64,000 nt of DNA from Typha latifolia (Eukaryota; Streptophyta; Magnoliopsida; Poales; Typhaceae): contig CM034101.1 of assembly GCA_019914945.1 (NCBI GenBank), forward strand, positions 13,279,188 through 13,343,187, read 5' to 3'. Made by a program: the position numbers and the translations under genes. How positions within the stretch are numbered: position 1 is the first letter of the stretch; every line of letters begins with the position of its first letter. Below are positions 37,150 to 48,362 of this stretch, one piece after another. The notes under the pieces were generated by a model, which was not told where the DNA came from, ran no database searches, and worked only from the letters and a program-made list of their open reading frames with translations.

Positions 37150-37926
37150 TAAAAATTATTCGTATCCAGCTGGTGGTATTCTTCCTCTTAAGTTGTTGCT
37201 TGATAGATTTAAGATAACAAGCTTTGTTAGGTTAGAGATACTAGGAGGAATTGTACTGAAGAGTTAGTTCTTTGACAAATCAAGAGACTCTAACCACTCT
37301 AAAGCACTAATCATCATTGGGATTTCACCACTCAAAAGATTCATCGATAAGTTTAGGAAGAGCAAACCTAAAAGACTTGTTAAATCCGTAGGGATCTCTC
37401 CAGAGAGAAGATTATTTGATAGGTCTATGCCCGTCATAAGTGAAAGTGTTTTTGTGAATGAATAATCTTTCTTCTTCCATATTACTTGAACACTTTCTGT
37501 ATATTGATAATCACAAGCATTGTATATTGTCATCTTCTGCTGTCTTATGGCTATGGAAGCCAGTTGCTTGAGACCGTATGGTATGCTTCCTGTAAGATTA
37601 TTATTTGCAAGGTCTAGAAGTTGTAGCAAACCAAGATGTGATAACTGCAATGGAATGCTACCTTCAAACCTATTGAATCATAAGCGAAGGATCTTGAGTG
37701 ATGGAAAGCTATCACCCACCCACATTGGGATCTTGCCGTAGAACATGTTCTCCCCGAGGTCTAAAATAATTAAACTTTTACAGGATCTTAGTACCAAAGG
37801 AAACTCTCGTATAAATCTATTGTTACTTAAGTGCAGCGATTGAAGAGAATGATTGGTGCTAGTTGAGCTCACGATCCTCCCAGAAAAATTATTATTCTCC
37901 AAGTTCATGAATTGTAGAAAACTCAT
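37150..37926 (-). pseudogene. LRR receptor-like protein, 3' fragment
   Basis: On the minus strand the fragment opens at 'MSFLQFMNLENNNFSG' and runs through LRR strings 'LHLSNNRFIREFP', 'LDLGENMFYGKIPMWVGD', a frame change near 37660, 'LLDLANNNLTGSIPYGLKQL', a short island ('NACDYQYTESVQVIWKK') and 'GIDLSNNLLSGEIPTDL'. It is stopped at 'LDLSKN' (37264) and breaks off near 37150 before the C-terminal cap and membrane helix. It matches the second half of the RLP at 43.2 kb, but its island is short and not Cys-rich. AT-rich, 'attcgtat'-repeated sequence lies at the break. Confidence 0.8.
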
Positions 37927-38304
37927 GTCCCACCAACATTAAGGAAACTCTCCTAATAACCAATTAAAAATATGGTACCAACTAAAAGATTGTTCATGAG
38001 AAACAATAATTCGATATTAGGCAAGAAAGTTTAATTTGTTAACTCAAACGACTATAAAAGCATAAGCTGTTAAAATATAATAGTTTTTATATTTTATATT
38101 TTAATATTTTTCATCGTTTTTGGGCTTGCACTATTTTGATAATCCTAAGAAGTGGAGTCAACTTACATAGTGGAGGTTTTATATTTTTAAATAATAGATA
38201 GATTTGATAAATTCAAACTCAAAATCTTCATTCTGTTATCATTTTAATTCACCGGCTATTCTAAAGCTTAAGTTATTAGAAAATAATAATTTTCATATCT
38301 TATG
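37927..38304. other. Non-LRR gap between two LRR pseudogene pieces
   Basis: About 380 bp of AT-rich sequence full of stops separates the MIK2-like piece from the RLP piece. It has no convincing splice sites at its margins (the upstream frame ends with TGC TAA), so it is read as a rearrangement junction and not an intron. Confidence 0.5.
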
Positions 38305-40062
38305 TTAGCATCCACTCCAATATATTGAGAGCTTACCGAAGAGCTTGTTGGAACCCAAATCCATAAATATTAGGTTCGGGTACACTCCCAAGTCAGAGAT
38401 ATCTGCCATGAGTTGATTTTTTTCAAGCCAAAGTTGGATTAAACTTGTGCAGTTTGTCAAGCTTCTCGGTATTGGTCCTTCAAAGTTGTTGTCCGAAGCA
38501 GAAAAATATTGTAGTAGACCTCCTTTGCACACATCCGATGGTAAGACACCAGAGAAATAATTTCCAGATAAGTCAAAATTAATTAAGTTTGTGATGATAA
38601 TCATTTCCTCCGGTAAAGGACCATTGAATTGATTGTTCGATAGTACCAGGGTATGGAGGCACGTCAAATTACCTTCAAGTCTTGGTCAAGTTCTCAAGAC
38701 TTGAAGGTATTAAACCTGCTATACTATTGTAGGAGAAATCTAATTCATTCAGGTTTGAGAGATTTCCTATTTCATCAGGAATAGAATCAGAGAGCTTATT
38801 ACCCCAAAGGTATAAGAAAGTGAGCTTAGTCAAATTTCTAAGATTTGAAGGTATTGGACCTGCGATGCTATTTGAGGAGAAATCTAATTCATTCAGGTTA
38901 GAGAGGTATCCTATTTCAGGAGGAATGAAAACAGAGAAATTATTATCCCAAAGTTGCAAGAAACTGAGCTTGGTTAAGTTCCCCAAACTTGAAGATATTG
39001 GACCTTCTATGTTATTTTCGGCGAAAGATAATTTATCTAGGTTGAAGAGATGCCATATTTCAGGAGGAATGGAACTAGAGAGCTTATTACTCCAAAGGTA
39101 TAAGACAGTGAGTTTGGTCAAGTTCCCTAGACTTGAATGTATTGGACCTTCTATGCTATTGTTACTGAAAGATAATTTATTCAAATTGGAAAGATGCCCT
39201 ATTTCATGAGGTATGAAACCAGAGAGCTTATTACTCCAAAGATATAAGACAGTGAGTTTGGTCAAGTTTCCTAAACTTGAAGGTATTGGACCTTCTATGC
39301 TATTGTTACCGAAAGATAATTTATTCAAATTGGAAAGATGCCCTATTTCATGAGGAATTGAACTAGAGAGCTTATTATCCCAAAGGTATAAGATAGTGAG
39401 CTTGGTCAAGTTCTCTAGACTTAAAGGTATCAGACCTGCTATGTCATTTCTGGATAAATCTAATTCATTCAGGTTAAAGAGATGTCCTATTTCATATGAA
39501 ATAGAGCCATTTAAGACATTAGAAGACAAGTTACTTAATAGACTCTTGAGGCTTCTTAGTTCCTTTGGAATAGAACCTGAAAGATTATTTTGAGACAAAT
39601 CTAAGGTTCTAAGCTTGGTCAAGTTACCCAAAGTAGAGGGTATAGAGCCACTTATCTGATTCTCGGAGAGATCAAGAGAGGTGAGTTTAGAAAGAGCAGC
39701 AATGACAGATGGAATAGATCCATCGAGTTGGTTGAGGGAGAAATTGAGACTTGTTAACGTCACCAATGCTGAGAAGCTGAGGTCGTTGAGTGTCCCTACT
39801 AGACCCATCTCCGGCAGGTATAGCGCGGTGATCATGCATCCCCCTCCATGAATGGCACTACTACTACATGCGATGCCAGTCAATTGCATGGACTAGTTTT
39901 AATATTCCATGAGTCTATAGTTTTGTGGCTCTTAAGTCTGGATCTCCATTGAAGAAGGGCTCTCCCTTGTGAATCAAGTGATACCAATATAACACTCGAG
40001 AGAACTGGGAGTAGTAATAGAACCGATGAGAGGAAATTTAGTATAGACAGCAAGGAATTCAT
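38305..40062 (-). pseudogene. MIK2-like LRR receptor ectodomain, decayed and truncated
   Basis: A signal peptide and LRR N-cap ('LSSVILVSLDSQGRALLQWR', then 'SWNIKTSPCN') are followed by a one-base deletion at the conserved CNW codon (near 39890) that ends the first frame. The next frame (39889 to 38675) has about 15 regular 24-residue repeats of the type 'LGNLTKLTVLYLWSNKLSG'. A second lesion at 38675 shifts the frame into 'LTCLHTLVLSNNQFNGPLPEE' and a cap-like block ending 'LFGKLSIYWSGC' (38305). No transmembrane or kinase domain follows. The repeat style and the 'VYPNL..(M/I)DL' block resemble MIK2-type receptor kinases of monocots. A TATA box (TATATAAA on the minus strand, 40120-40127) remains about 60 bp before the ATG. 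Confidence 0.82.
38670..38709. repeat. Perfect 15-bp inverted repeat at an internal lesion
   Basis: 'taccttcaagtcttg' (38670-38684) and its exact complement 'caagacttgaaggta' (38695-38709) are separated by 10 bp. They sit precisely where the LRR frame is broken. Confidence 0.9.
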
Positions 40063-40127
40063 AGCTAAATCTCTCGTGATCTTAAGGCTAAGGATTGTCT
40101 ATCCCAAAGACTCCGGGGGTTTATATA

Positions 40128-43100
40128 GAAGCTTTCGTGATAACTCACATCCGATGGTAATAATCACACCCTATGGTTTTGTACGTTTAAGTGCGTGCGG
40201 AACATATCATATTTTTGCAAAGAGAATTCCACTCTGCCAAAAGGAAAATGAAGTACGAAGTTTCCTCCACTAATTTAAAAATTGACCATTAATTGCAACT
40301 TAACTATAGCTTCGCAATGAAACACGTAGTTCACAATAAATTAACGATTCAGTTTTGTTCTGTATTTAAAATATAGAAAAACTAAAGAGGACTATGAAAT
40401 TATGGGGTACCTGTTCCCTGGAATCTTGATTAAATAATAGTTAATTTTGTCTCAAAGAAACAACCTCTGATTAAATATTATGACATATGTAATCATTTAT
40501 TATAAAATAACATGCATACTTATCAGAACATTAGCATCAAGAAATACATATTAACTTATCAATATTCGTTTCATGTTAAACTAAGTATCTATCATTACTC
40601 AAAGTCTATGAAAGTTGATTTCTAATGCAGGATGGGCATATACTTCTCCGAACAGTAATTGTTTGAGGTAGGATAATTGTCAGTTTCTTGATAAACCTGA
40701 TTCAATGGACATGCACTCATCCGGCCTCAATCCAACACTAATATCTTTCACACGACTTATCCTACTAAAGAGAAGAGTTGTGTTGAGCCAATTTCCAGAA
40801 GACTTGGGGTTATAGAGAAGACTCGGAGTCTATCTCTACTCCAGACCTTGCACTTCACTACATACTTCTCTATTGACGATAAGAGATTCATCCTTGGAAA
40901 AAAAGATGACAATTTATTTATACAAGTATATGATGTTTAATCCACATGGACGCATGAAAACATGACAAATACACATATAAAAATATTGTTATTTGAGAGC
41001 ATTTTTTTTCTTAATATAAATCACTTTCTCGGTAAGCTATTTGGAGTACTCATAGATGGAAAAATACTTAGTACACATAAGTCATTGGATGGTTCAGAAG
41101 TTTATATTCCAAACCCTCTAACTTGTTAAGGGTAAATAAAAACTCGCATCGTGTTAATGATTCTTATTACAATTATTACCATTTGAAGAAGTGATTCTAT
41201 TTGAATATACCTTCATAGTATTTATGCAGATTAGAAGTCATCTACTCCAGCAAATAAATATGCAACTCACCTATCTAGGTATGATCTTTGGTGTGCAAAC
41301 CTACGTTAGTCTAAAACTCCACTCAAGAATATGAATCAAGCTGCTCGAATTGGGCTCAAGATTAAGCTCGATAGAATCAGGTATATTTTTAGAGTCAATC
41401 ACGATCCGTCGATGTTTAGACTGGAAATCACTTGATGAATCTATTCTACTGAATGACATCAAGTCCAACATGGGCATAGACAAGTTGACTCCAAGTCCTC
41501 CTGCGTCAACTTGGAATTAGGTGAGCTTTAGTGGGCATATCTCTCTTTCTTTTCTTTTTTTAAAGTATGGCATCTTTCTTCTTTAATTTTTTTTTTAAAG
41601 TATGGCATCTTTCTTTGTCTTTCTTTCTGCATCTTTATCACTCTCTTTTAGCATTATTACTCTCCACTAATATGTGATGGTTTCCCACGGTTTCGGGCGA
41701 AACTTTTTGATTTCGGACGAAAGTTCAAACCATGGTTAGAATGCTCGAATCTATTAGTAATTCAATAGTAGACTATCTTCCCTTATAATAAGTAGCTATT
41801 ACGAGGAGCATCCCTACATCCAATAGCAGCTTGTGCATTCTTAACTTTTAAATGTTGCAATTTTTGTCTGTAGGCTCAAGTTTGTTATGATTTGGAGATG
41901 TTAATTTTCTTGCTTTCCTCTAGGTTAAAAGCTGGAATAGCTCATTCTAAACATTTCTCTTGTTTGTATTTGATATTTGGGATTATTGTTATGTCATTGG
42001 TGCTCATTTAGTTTTAGAAACTATATAGAAGCTTTTCATCCTTTGGCCATTAATAAGGTGTAAAGATGTTTTGACTTAAACTTCTTCTTTACATATTGGT
42101 GGACATATTAACATTAATATGTGATAATAAGATGTTTTACTTGCATTATGTGAACCATGGAACATTTAGTTAAGCACTTGATAAGGCTAGACATGTTAGT
42201 GTTTTTGCATGCAATTGTTTCACATGTTACGTGCCTTTGTAATAACTAGTAGCTGTCGTAGATAAATGCATTGAGCTAATTCAACTGGTGTCACACGACA
42301 TTAACTTGATAACTGTTGAATGCTTCAAAATGTGATGGATAATATTCTTGTTGCCATTAGTACGCATTCCACTTGGCTCAGAAATTTAACAATCCCAATT
42401 GTCAGATGAAGTTACTGTTGCATTGGGAGGTGGTATGTGGTAGCTAATAGTTTCAATGTCCATCCGTAGTTTTTGTTAACATCTGATACTGTCACACAAC
42501 TGAAAATTATACTGAGGGGTTTCTTGGAGCTGGTTGCATGGTGGAACCATTGATATATGGCCTGCTTTCGTTTCATCGCTGGAAAAGAATGTAATTCAGG
42601 AATAATCATCTGTTTTATCGATGGTTTCAATACTTGATGCAAATGATAGTTGATAGCATTTAATTTTTAATCATAAAGTGTTTGCAAACTTTAATTAATA
42701 TCTTATGATCCATATATAACTTGCCTGAGATGAGGCATTAGAGCAGTAGCTCATGCTTATGAGTTATGGCTGTGTAGCTTAAAACATTTTGATGAGGTTA
42801 TTAACTTATTATTAGATTATTGCCACATTGTTATGTTGCTATTAATGTCAATCTATGATATGTCATGTCTCAAGTTATCTTTGACAGAAGATGAAAGTTG
42901 GCATTTTTATTACAGCATTTCAATTAATATCTACTTGGGAATTTTCATTTCAATATATTGTATGGCGATCTAAATGGTTTACTGAGTGCAAGTAGTCCTT
43001 ATAATTTTCTTCTTCTTGTTAGATTATGGAACACTCATCCTGGGAGTTAAAATTAATTGTTTTATTTTTCAGAGAAATGATAAAAAAAAAATGAAAAGAG

Positions 43101-43169
43101 TCCTGAGATACAAGATTAATTCATGCATTATTTGTGGAAACTCAAAACATATGACTGACTGACTCGAAG
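40128..43169. other. Spacer inside the LRR cluster, a mosaic of duplicated flanks
   Basis: No intact gene. 41440-41712 resembles 45860-46125, and part of it ('gttgactccaagtcctc') also matches the 5' flank of the RLP at 45425-45490. 41734-41979 is a copy of the hnRNP 3' flank. The remainder is AT-rich with no recognised features. Confidence 0.6.
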
Positions 43170-45308
43170 TTACATGATCTTCAATTTTTCTGAGATCTTG
43201 ACTTGCATGTTATCAATGAAGGAAATATATAGAAATCTCCATGATTTTTTAAAAAACAAAACCCCAAAAAATAACCAAAACCCAAAAATAAATCCCAGCA
43301 CAGTAAAGGCATAGATCCAGATCATGTCATCTCCATGGCCACTTCCGTTGGCTTTACTTGATGGTAGAGTAGAAGCCGCATCAGGTGAACAACTCTTAGT
43401 CAATGGAGAGCCACAAAGTTCATCGTTACCAATGTAGCTTAGGTTGCTGAAAGTTTGCAGTTGACTTCCTGATGGTATTCTTCCCCGTAGGTTGTTGTTT
43501 GATAGATTTAAGGTATCAAGAGTTGTCAATTTAGAGATACCATCAGGAATTATACCAGAGAGTTGGTTGTTCGACAAATCAAGAGATTCTAACCATTTCA
43601 ACTGACCAATCAACATTGGGATTTCACCGGTCAAATGATTTATTGATAAGTTTAGGAAAACCAAACCTGAAAAATTTGTTAACTCAGTAGGAATCTCACC
43701 AGATAGAAGATTATTAGATAAGTCGATGCCCGTCATGAGTGCAAGTATGTTTTCGAATGAATATTGTTCCCCCTTCCATGTTACTCGAATGCTCTCTCTA
43801 TAACTAAGCGGACGATTTTGAATTTGACAATAACTTGGACTACAAGCTCCTTTACCACAAGGATCAGCCGCATACCTCGGGGTGAGACAAGGAACTCCAT
43901 TCTTGCCTGAAACATCAACATAAGAACCTCCTTTTTGTTGACAATAACTTGGACTACAAGCTCCTTTTTGAATAGAATGATCATAACTCTCACAATAACC
44001 TCCTCCATTTTGAGTATTAAGTGAAGCTCGAGAGGAATAATGTGTACTACGATAACAATCTCGATAGCAACAATGAATTGAACCGTCATTTGGAGTAGTA
44101 AAGTAGTCTCCTCCAACGTTCTGTAGTCTTTTGGCCATGGAACTAAGATTCTTGAAGCTGCGAGGTATGCTTCCTGTAAGATTATTGTTTGCAAGGTCCA
44201 AAAGTTGTAGGTTACTAAGATGTGATAGTTGTAGAGGAATGGTACCACTGAACATATTGGATCGTAACCGAAGGATTTTGAGTAGTTGAAGGTTGTCGCC
44301 TATCCATGTTGGGATCTTGCCATAGAACATATTCTCCCCGAGGTCTAAAACAACCAAATTTTCACATGATATTAGTATTGAAGGAAACTCTCCTGTAAAA
44401 CTATTGTTACTCAAGTGCAGTGATCGAAGAGAATGGTTGGTAGTGCTCGTTGAATTTTGGATCATTCCAAAAAAATTATTACTTTCCAAATTTATGAAGC
44501 GGAGAAGATTCATGTTCCACCAACATTGAGGAAGCTCTCCTGATAACCGATTGTTTGATAAGTCAAGAAGTTCCAAGGATCTCATAACACAGAACATGTC
44601 TAGTATTTGGCCGGTGAGCCCGAGTCCAGACAAGTCGAGCAACTTAAGCTTAGAAAGATTACCAATGAAAGAAGGAAAGGATCCTGCTATGCTATTGCCA
44701 CTCAAGTTTAGGTAAGTTAATGAAATCAATCCGCTTACTTCTTGTGGGATCTCTTTAGTCAGGCAGTTGTAAGCGAGGTTTAGATCATTCAACTCGGTCA
44801 TGTTTCCTATCTCTGGAGGAATTCCACCCGCTAAATTGTTGGAGTATAAGTTCAACTCAGTAAGGCTCTTGAGAAGCCCAATTGCACGAGGAATCGATCC
44901 AGTGAAATTGTTCCCCGAGAGGTACAATTTCACCAAATTGCTCAAACTTCCAATCTCTTCTGGAATAGGTCCATAAAGACAATTGAAACTGAGATCAAGT
45001 TTGGTGAGGTTAGGTAGAGAAGAGAAGTGCAATTCAGCAAGGGTGCCGTTAAGTTGGGAAGAAGTTAAGTTAAGCTCCACAACGTTGTCAGCAGGGTTGC
45101 AGACGACACCAAACCAGTTGCATGGGCTTGTTGAGTTGGCGAGTGACCATGAGCTAAGAGAGCTAGAATTGCTCAACCTATCCTTCCATATCAAAAGGGC
45201 TTGTGCTTCAGTTTCTCCATTGGTTCCCAAAGAGGAGAGGAGGAAGAGGAGGGTGAGTAGTGGAAGGTTAAGGTTGAGGTAGAGAGAGTGGAAGTGTATT
45301 TGCTCCAT
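43170..45308 (-). CDS. LRR receptor-like protein with Cys-rich island domain
   Basis: Intronless frame of 712 aa from ATG 45308. An upstream in-frame ATG at 45425 is less likely, because a TATA box (TATATAAG, 45355-45362) lies between the two. Order: signal peptide (about 1-29), N-terminal cap 'SWSLANSTSPCNWFGVVCNP', LRRs, an island (about 392-512), more LRRs ending 'LDTLNLSNNNLRGRIPSGSQ', cap 'ELCGSPLTKSC', one transmembrane helix (about 662-686) and a basic tail 'KKSWRFLYISFIDNMQ' ending KLKIM. There is no kinase, so signalling would need a partner such as SOBIR1. The island is unusually long, with ten cysteines and a repeated 'KGACSPSYCQ' (about residues 448-457 and 486-495). The ligand is unknown; a role in cell-surface immunity or development is an inference from the family. 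Confidence 0.88.
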   Translation of the reverse strand: MEQIHFHSLYLNLNLPLLTLLFLLSSLGTNGETEAQALLIWKDRLSNSSSLSSWSLANSTSPCNWFGVVCNPADNVVELNLTSSQLNGTLAELHFSSLPNLTKLDLSFNCLYGPIPEEIGSLSNLVKLYLSGNNFTGSIPRAIGLLKSLTELNLYSNNLAGGIPPEIGNMTELNDLNLAYNCLTKEIPQEVSGLISLTYLNLSGNSIAGSFPSFIGNLSKLKLLDLSGLGLTGQILDMFCVMRSLELLDLSNNRLSGELPQCWWNMNLLRFINLESNNFFGMIQNSTSTTNHSLRSLHLSNNSFTGEFPSILISCENLVVLDLGENMFYGKIPTWIGDNLQLLKILRLRSNMFSGTIPLQLSHLSNLQLLDLANNNLTGSIPRSFKNLSSMAKRLQNVGGDYFTTPNDGSIHCCYRDCYRSTHYSSRASLNTQNGGGYCESYDHSIQKGACSPSYCQQKGGSYVDVSGKNGVPCLTPRYAADPCGKGACSPSYCQIQNRPLSYRESIRVTWKGEQYSFENILALMTGIDLSNNLLSGEIPTELTNFSGLVFLNLSINHLTGEIPMLIGQLKWLESLDLSNNQLSGIIPDGISKLTTLDTLNLSNNNLRGRIPSGSQLQTFSNLSYIGNDELCGSPLTKSCSPDAASTLPSSKANGSGHGDDMIWIYAFTVLGFIFGFWLFFGVLFFKKSWRFLYISFIDNMQVKISEKLKIM
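43824..43967. repeat. Direct repeat coding KGACSPSYCQ inside RLP island
   Basis: The same 30 bases occur at 43824-43853 and 43938-43967, 114 bp apart (38 codons). The shift is a multiple of three, so the frame is kept. The repeat suggests internal duplication built the enlarged island. Confidence 0.92.
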
Positions 45309-45354
45309 TGATATATAATTTGGTGGGAAATGAACGATACTCACTACGCTTCTG

Positions 45355-45362
45355 CTTATATA
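45355..45362 (-). promoter_or_regulatory. TATA box of the Cys-island RLP
   Basis: The minus strand reads TATATAAG about 47 bp upstream of the ATG at 45308. It implies a very short leader and argues against starting translation at the ATG at 45425. Confidence 0.5.
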
Positions 45363-45859
45363 ATTCCTGCCACTGCCATGGGTAATAGATTGACTCCAAG
45401 TCAAGTTTAGCCTTAAAATTGCCATTGACTAGTTGACTCCAAGTCCTCTCCTGCCAACTTGGAACTAAATGAGCTTTAGTTAGTAAGGCGGGCATGTTTC
45501 CAAAGTCCATTCCATGAACGTCGTTTTTCAGGATAAAAACTTTAAACCCCTCTTTGTTTTGGGTTTAGGGACTAAAACACTAAAATAATTTTATTTTTTA
45601 ATTAAATTCAGTCCTCAATAAATAATTAAATAATAATATATTAATTTTATTATTTTTTTAATTTAATTTTAATTTTATTCTTGACATAAGTTAAATTGAT
45701 TATCACATCACAGTCTCAGTACTAACACCCCCTAAGACATAAATCAGGTCCCTGTCAACTCGATCGAAAATGAATATTTAAGTCATTTATATATCTATAA
45801 CAATACTTGAACTGTAGACAAATCCTACAAGTTTAGGATGAACTCCTAGTCTCCTAGCA

Positions 45860-46125
45860 TAACAATTCACTGAGTCAATTCTAGTGAATGGCTTCAAGGG
45901 AATCATTGGCATAGACTCGTTAAATCCAAGTCCTCCTGGGTCAATTTAGAATTAGGTGAGCTTTATTAGTGGACATCTTTCTCATTCTTTTCTTTTCTTT
46001 TCTTTTTTAAAGTATGGCATGTTTCTCTTTCTCCCTGCATCTTTCTCTTTGTCTTTCTCTTATAGCATTTATTTCTCTCCACTAATGTGTTGGTTTCCCA
46101 TGGTTTAGAGAGTGTTCGATGCTTC
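45860..46125. repeat. Duplicated RLP 5'-flank segment
   Basis: It shares with 41440-41712 the ordered strings 'ggcatagac', 'ccaagtcctcctg', 'gaattaggtgagcttta', 'aaagtatggcat' and 'tctctccactaat'. The first part is also similar to the immediate upstream region of the RLP at 45425-45490. These look like leftovers of gene-sized tandem duplications. Confidence 0.8.
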
Positions 46126-47421
46126 TCTACTTCTCTACTTTTGATTTGTACCGACAAAAAAATCCTGCTACTTCACTTGGACTTTCCTTCTTTAAAAAGA
46201 AAGAAAACATTTTATTAACTTTAGTTAATTTAAAACTTTACTTTACACTTCACTTTATTAAAAGCTACCAGCATCAATGTTTATAGAGAAAATCCCTAAG
46301 GGGAAAATGTTTTGCAAACCCTAGCCTCCTTGTCCCAACTCCCAAGCCTTAGCATCTTTCATGAGCCAAACTTTTTGGTTGTCTACGGAGGTGATCATTA
46401 GGTGAGTCGGGTCAGACTTTTTAAACTAACCAAGTTTAAATATTTATTCACAGTCTGACCCATCAATCACTTGGGCTGAATCAGGTTGGAATACTATACC
46501 TCGTTATCACCTATTAGCTCATGAGATATTAAGCCTAGGCCGAGCATTATATAATGAGCTGAATTTAATAAATATTATATTTTATTAGGCCTTCATTAAA
46601 GATATCTTAGTTATTTTTTATAAAAATATACTTATATATTAATATTCAGTTCACTAAATAAAAACAATGAAAATAGACATATATAACAAATTAGGCCTAA
46701 GACAGGGGTAGTAATCTATGGGCTTTTGAGAGACATAGAGCTAATTTAAGTATAAAGAAACTTTATTTTACTTTAGCATCACTTGATGATATTAATGCAT
46801 ACCTGATGAATTCATGAGTATAATTTCCTGCAATTTAATTTGAATTATATCTCCCTTTTCATATATCACGCTGCCATTCTCTTAGGAGATTCATTTATTT
46901 TTTAGATAAAAATGTAGTGTTCGACAGTTCAATCTTTGAAGGAATTCAAGTCCAATCTAATTTAAGCATGAGAGGCTGGTCAAAGCAGCCAAATGGTTAG
47001 ATCCTATGAAATCATATTACAAGTTATGGGTTTAATTACTTCATATGTAATAAATTTTTTTCTAGAATCTTATATATGCATGATTTTAACTTATTTTAAT
47101 TCATTTCAAAGAAAAGCCAGTTCACTTGCTTAACTTAGATATCACATAGAGCTAGTGGCTTTATCTAACTCATAATTAGCATATAAAGGCTCATGATCAT
47201 TAACAAAAAAATTTAAGAATTAAAAAAGCTAAGTACAAGCGAGAAGAGATAAAAGACACAAGATATGAAGCGACGATCAACGACGACCTTAAGCATGGCT
47301 CACTCAACCTGAACTTGATTTAACCTAATATTGAATCGAGCTCGAGCAACTTGATTACTTTGACAGCCCCACTAAGGTTAAGCTGGCTTACCACATCACT
47401 CACGAGTTGTATTGCCACATC
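46126..47421. other. Spacer with no recognised gene
   Basis: AT-rich. A patch from about 46385 ('ggtgatcattaggtgagtcggg') to 46560, and another near 47330 ('gagctcgagcaac'), look transposon-derived, but their ends could not be paired. Confidence 0.35.
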
Positions 47422-47426
47422 TGCAC

Positions 47427-48101
47427 TGTTGAGCTAAATGCGTAATGAGTGAGAGAAGCTGAAGCAAAATTTTCACCCCCAAATTCTACAAGTGGAATGG
47501 TAATGGCAAAATCAATACAAGTTTGGAAAAAACTCTAATATGGTGCTAATAGTGATAGAATAACAATAATCAACTCTTAGTCACGTATTAGACACTCTAA
47601 TGCAAGTAATTACGAAATAGAAGCAAGTTAGAAAGAGAGAGACAAAATTTATGTAGTTCAACGATGTAACTACATTCACGGGCGGAGCAATCTTCTTCAC
47701 TATGCAAATCTCATAATTATAAAGAGTTTAGCAACTTTAATCACTCTCAATATAATAGTGGCTCACCCTCATAAATGTTCTCTCAATCATATATTCTCAA
47801 TCATATAAGTCCTAAAACCTCATATCGATATTTATAGGACTGACTTAAGTTAGGAAAATCACACGGGGTGCTCGAACGCCCGTAGGCCCGTTCGAACGCC
47901 CTCGGAATACCAATCCGGAACGCAAAATGGCAGTCGAACGTCTGCAGAGTGTGAGTGCTCTCGGGAATTTGCATTTGAACACCTCTTAGGGCTTGTTCGA
48001 ACGCCTGCCGATACAATTGCTCTCTTGACTTTGCGTTCGAATACTCCGACACAACAGTTCTGAAAAATACTGAAATATAAATTTAAGTCAAATCTTCAAC
48101 A
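47427..48101 (-). mobile_element. Solo LTR, same family as the one in NPF copy 3
   Basis: The 675-bp element is flanked by a perfect 5-bp duplication 'tgcac' (47422-47426 and 48102-48106) and has TGTT...AACA ends. Read on the minus strand it begins 'tgttgaagatttgacttaaa', has decayed TTCGAA palindromes, a TATAAATA box (47829-47836), then 'gctccgcccgtgaatgtag'-like R/U5 sequence and a terminal 'tttgggggtgaaaa' also found in the other copy. There is no internal region. Most palindromes have lost CpGs, so this copy appears older. Confidence 0.88.
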
Positions 48102-48362
48102 TGCACATCCCTGTGCTTATCAAACTGAATTTATGCCGTTTAGATACGAATCAGCGTATCTCCATGAATGTTTATTTAATGAATCAATATTAACCAAAGT
48201 GAAAGTTCACACAGGTTCTTCACATAAAGCAATTGTTTCACCACGCTTCTCTCTTCACAGTCAAAATTAGAGCTACAAACAATCTACTCATTTACTATTT
48301 ACATCAGATAAGTCTAAACGTTTGATACAAGCCTTCGTGATCTGGACTACATATAAAAATCA

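Noticed and set aside
37927..38304. Intron joining the MIK2-like and RLP pseudogene pieces
   Set aside because: There is no GT donor at the end of the right-hand frame, which runs straight into a stop, and the two sides belong to different receptor subfamilies.
46385..47385. Possible MITE with 'ggtgatcattagg' and 'gacagcccc' ends
   Set aside because: The ends do not pair as inverted repeats and no target duplication was visible.
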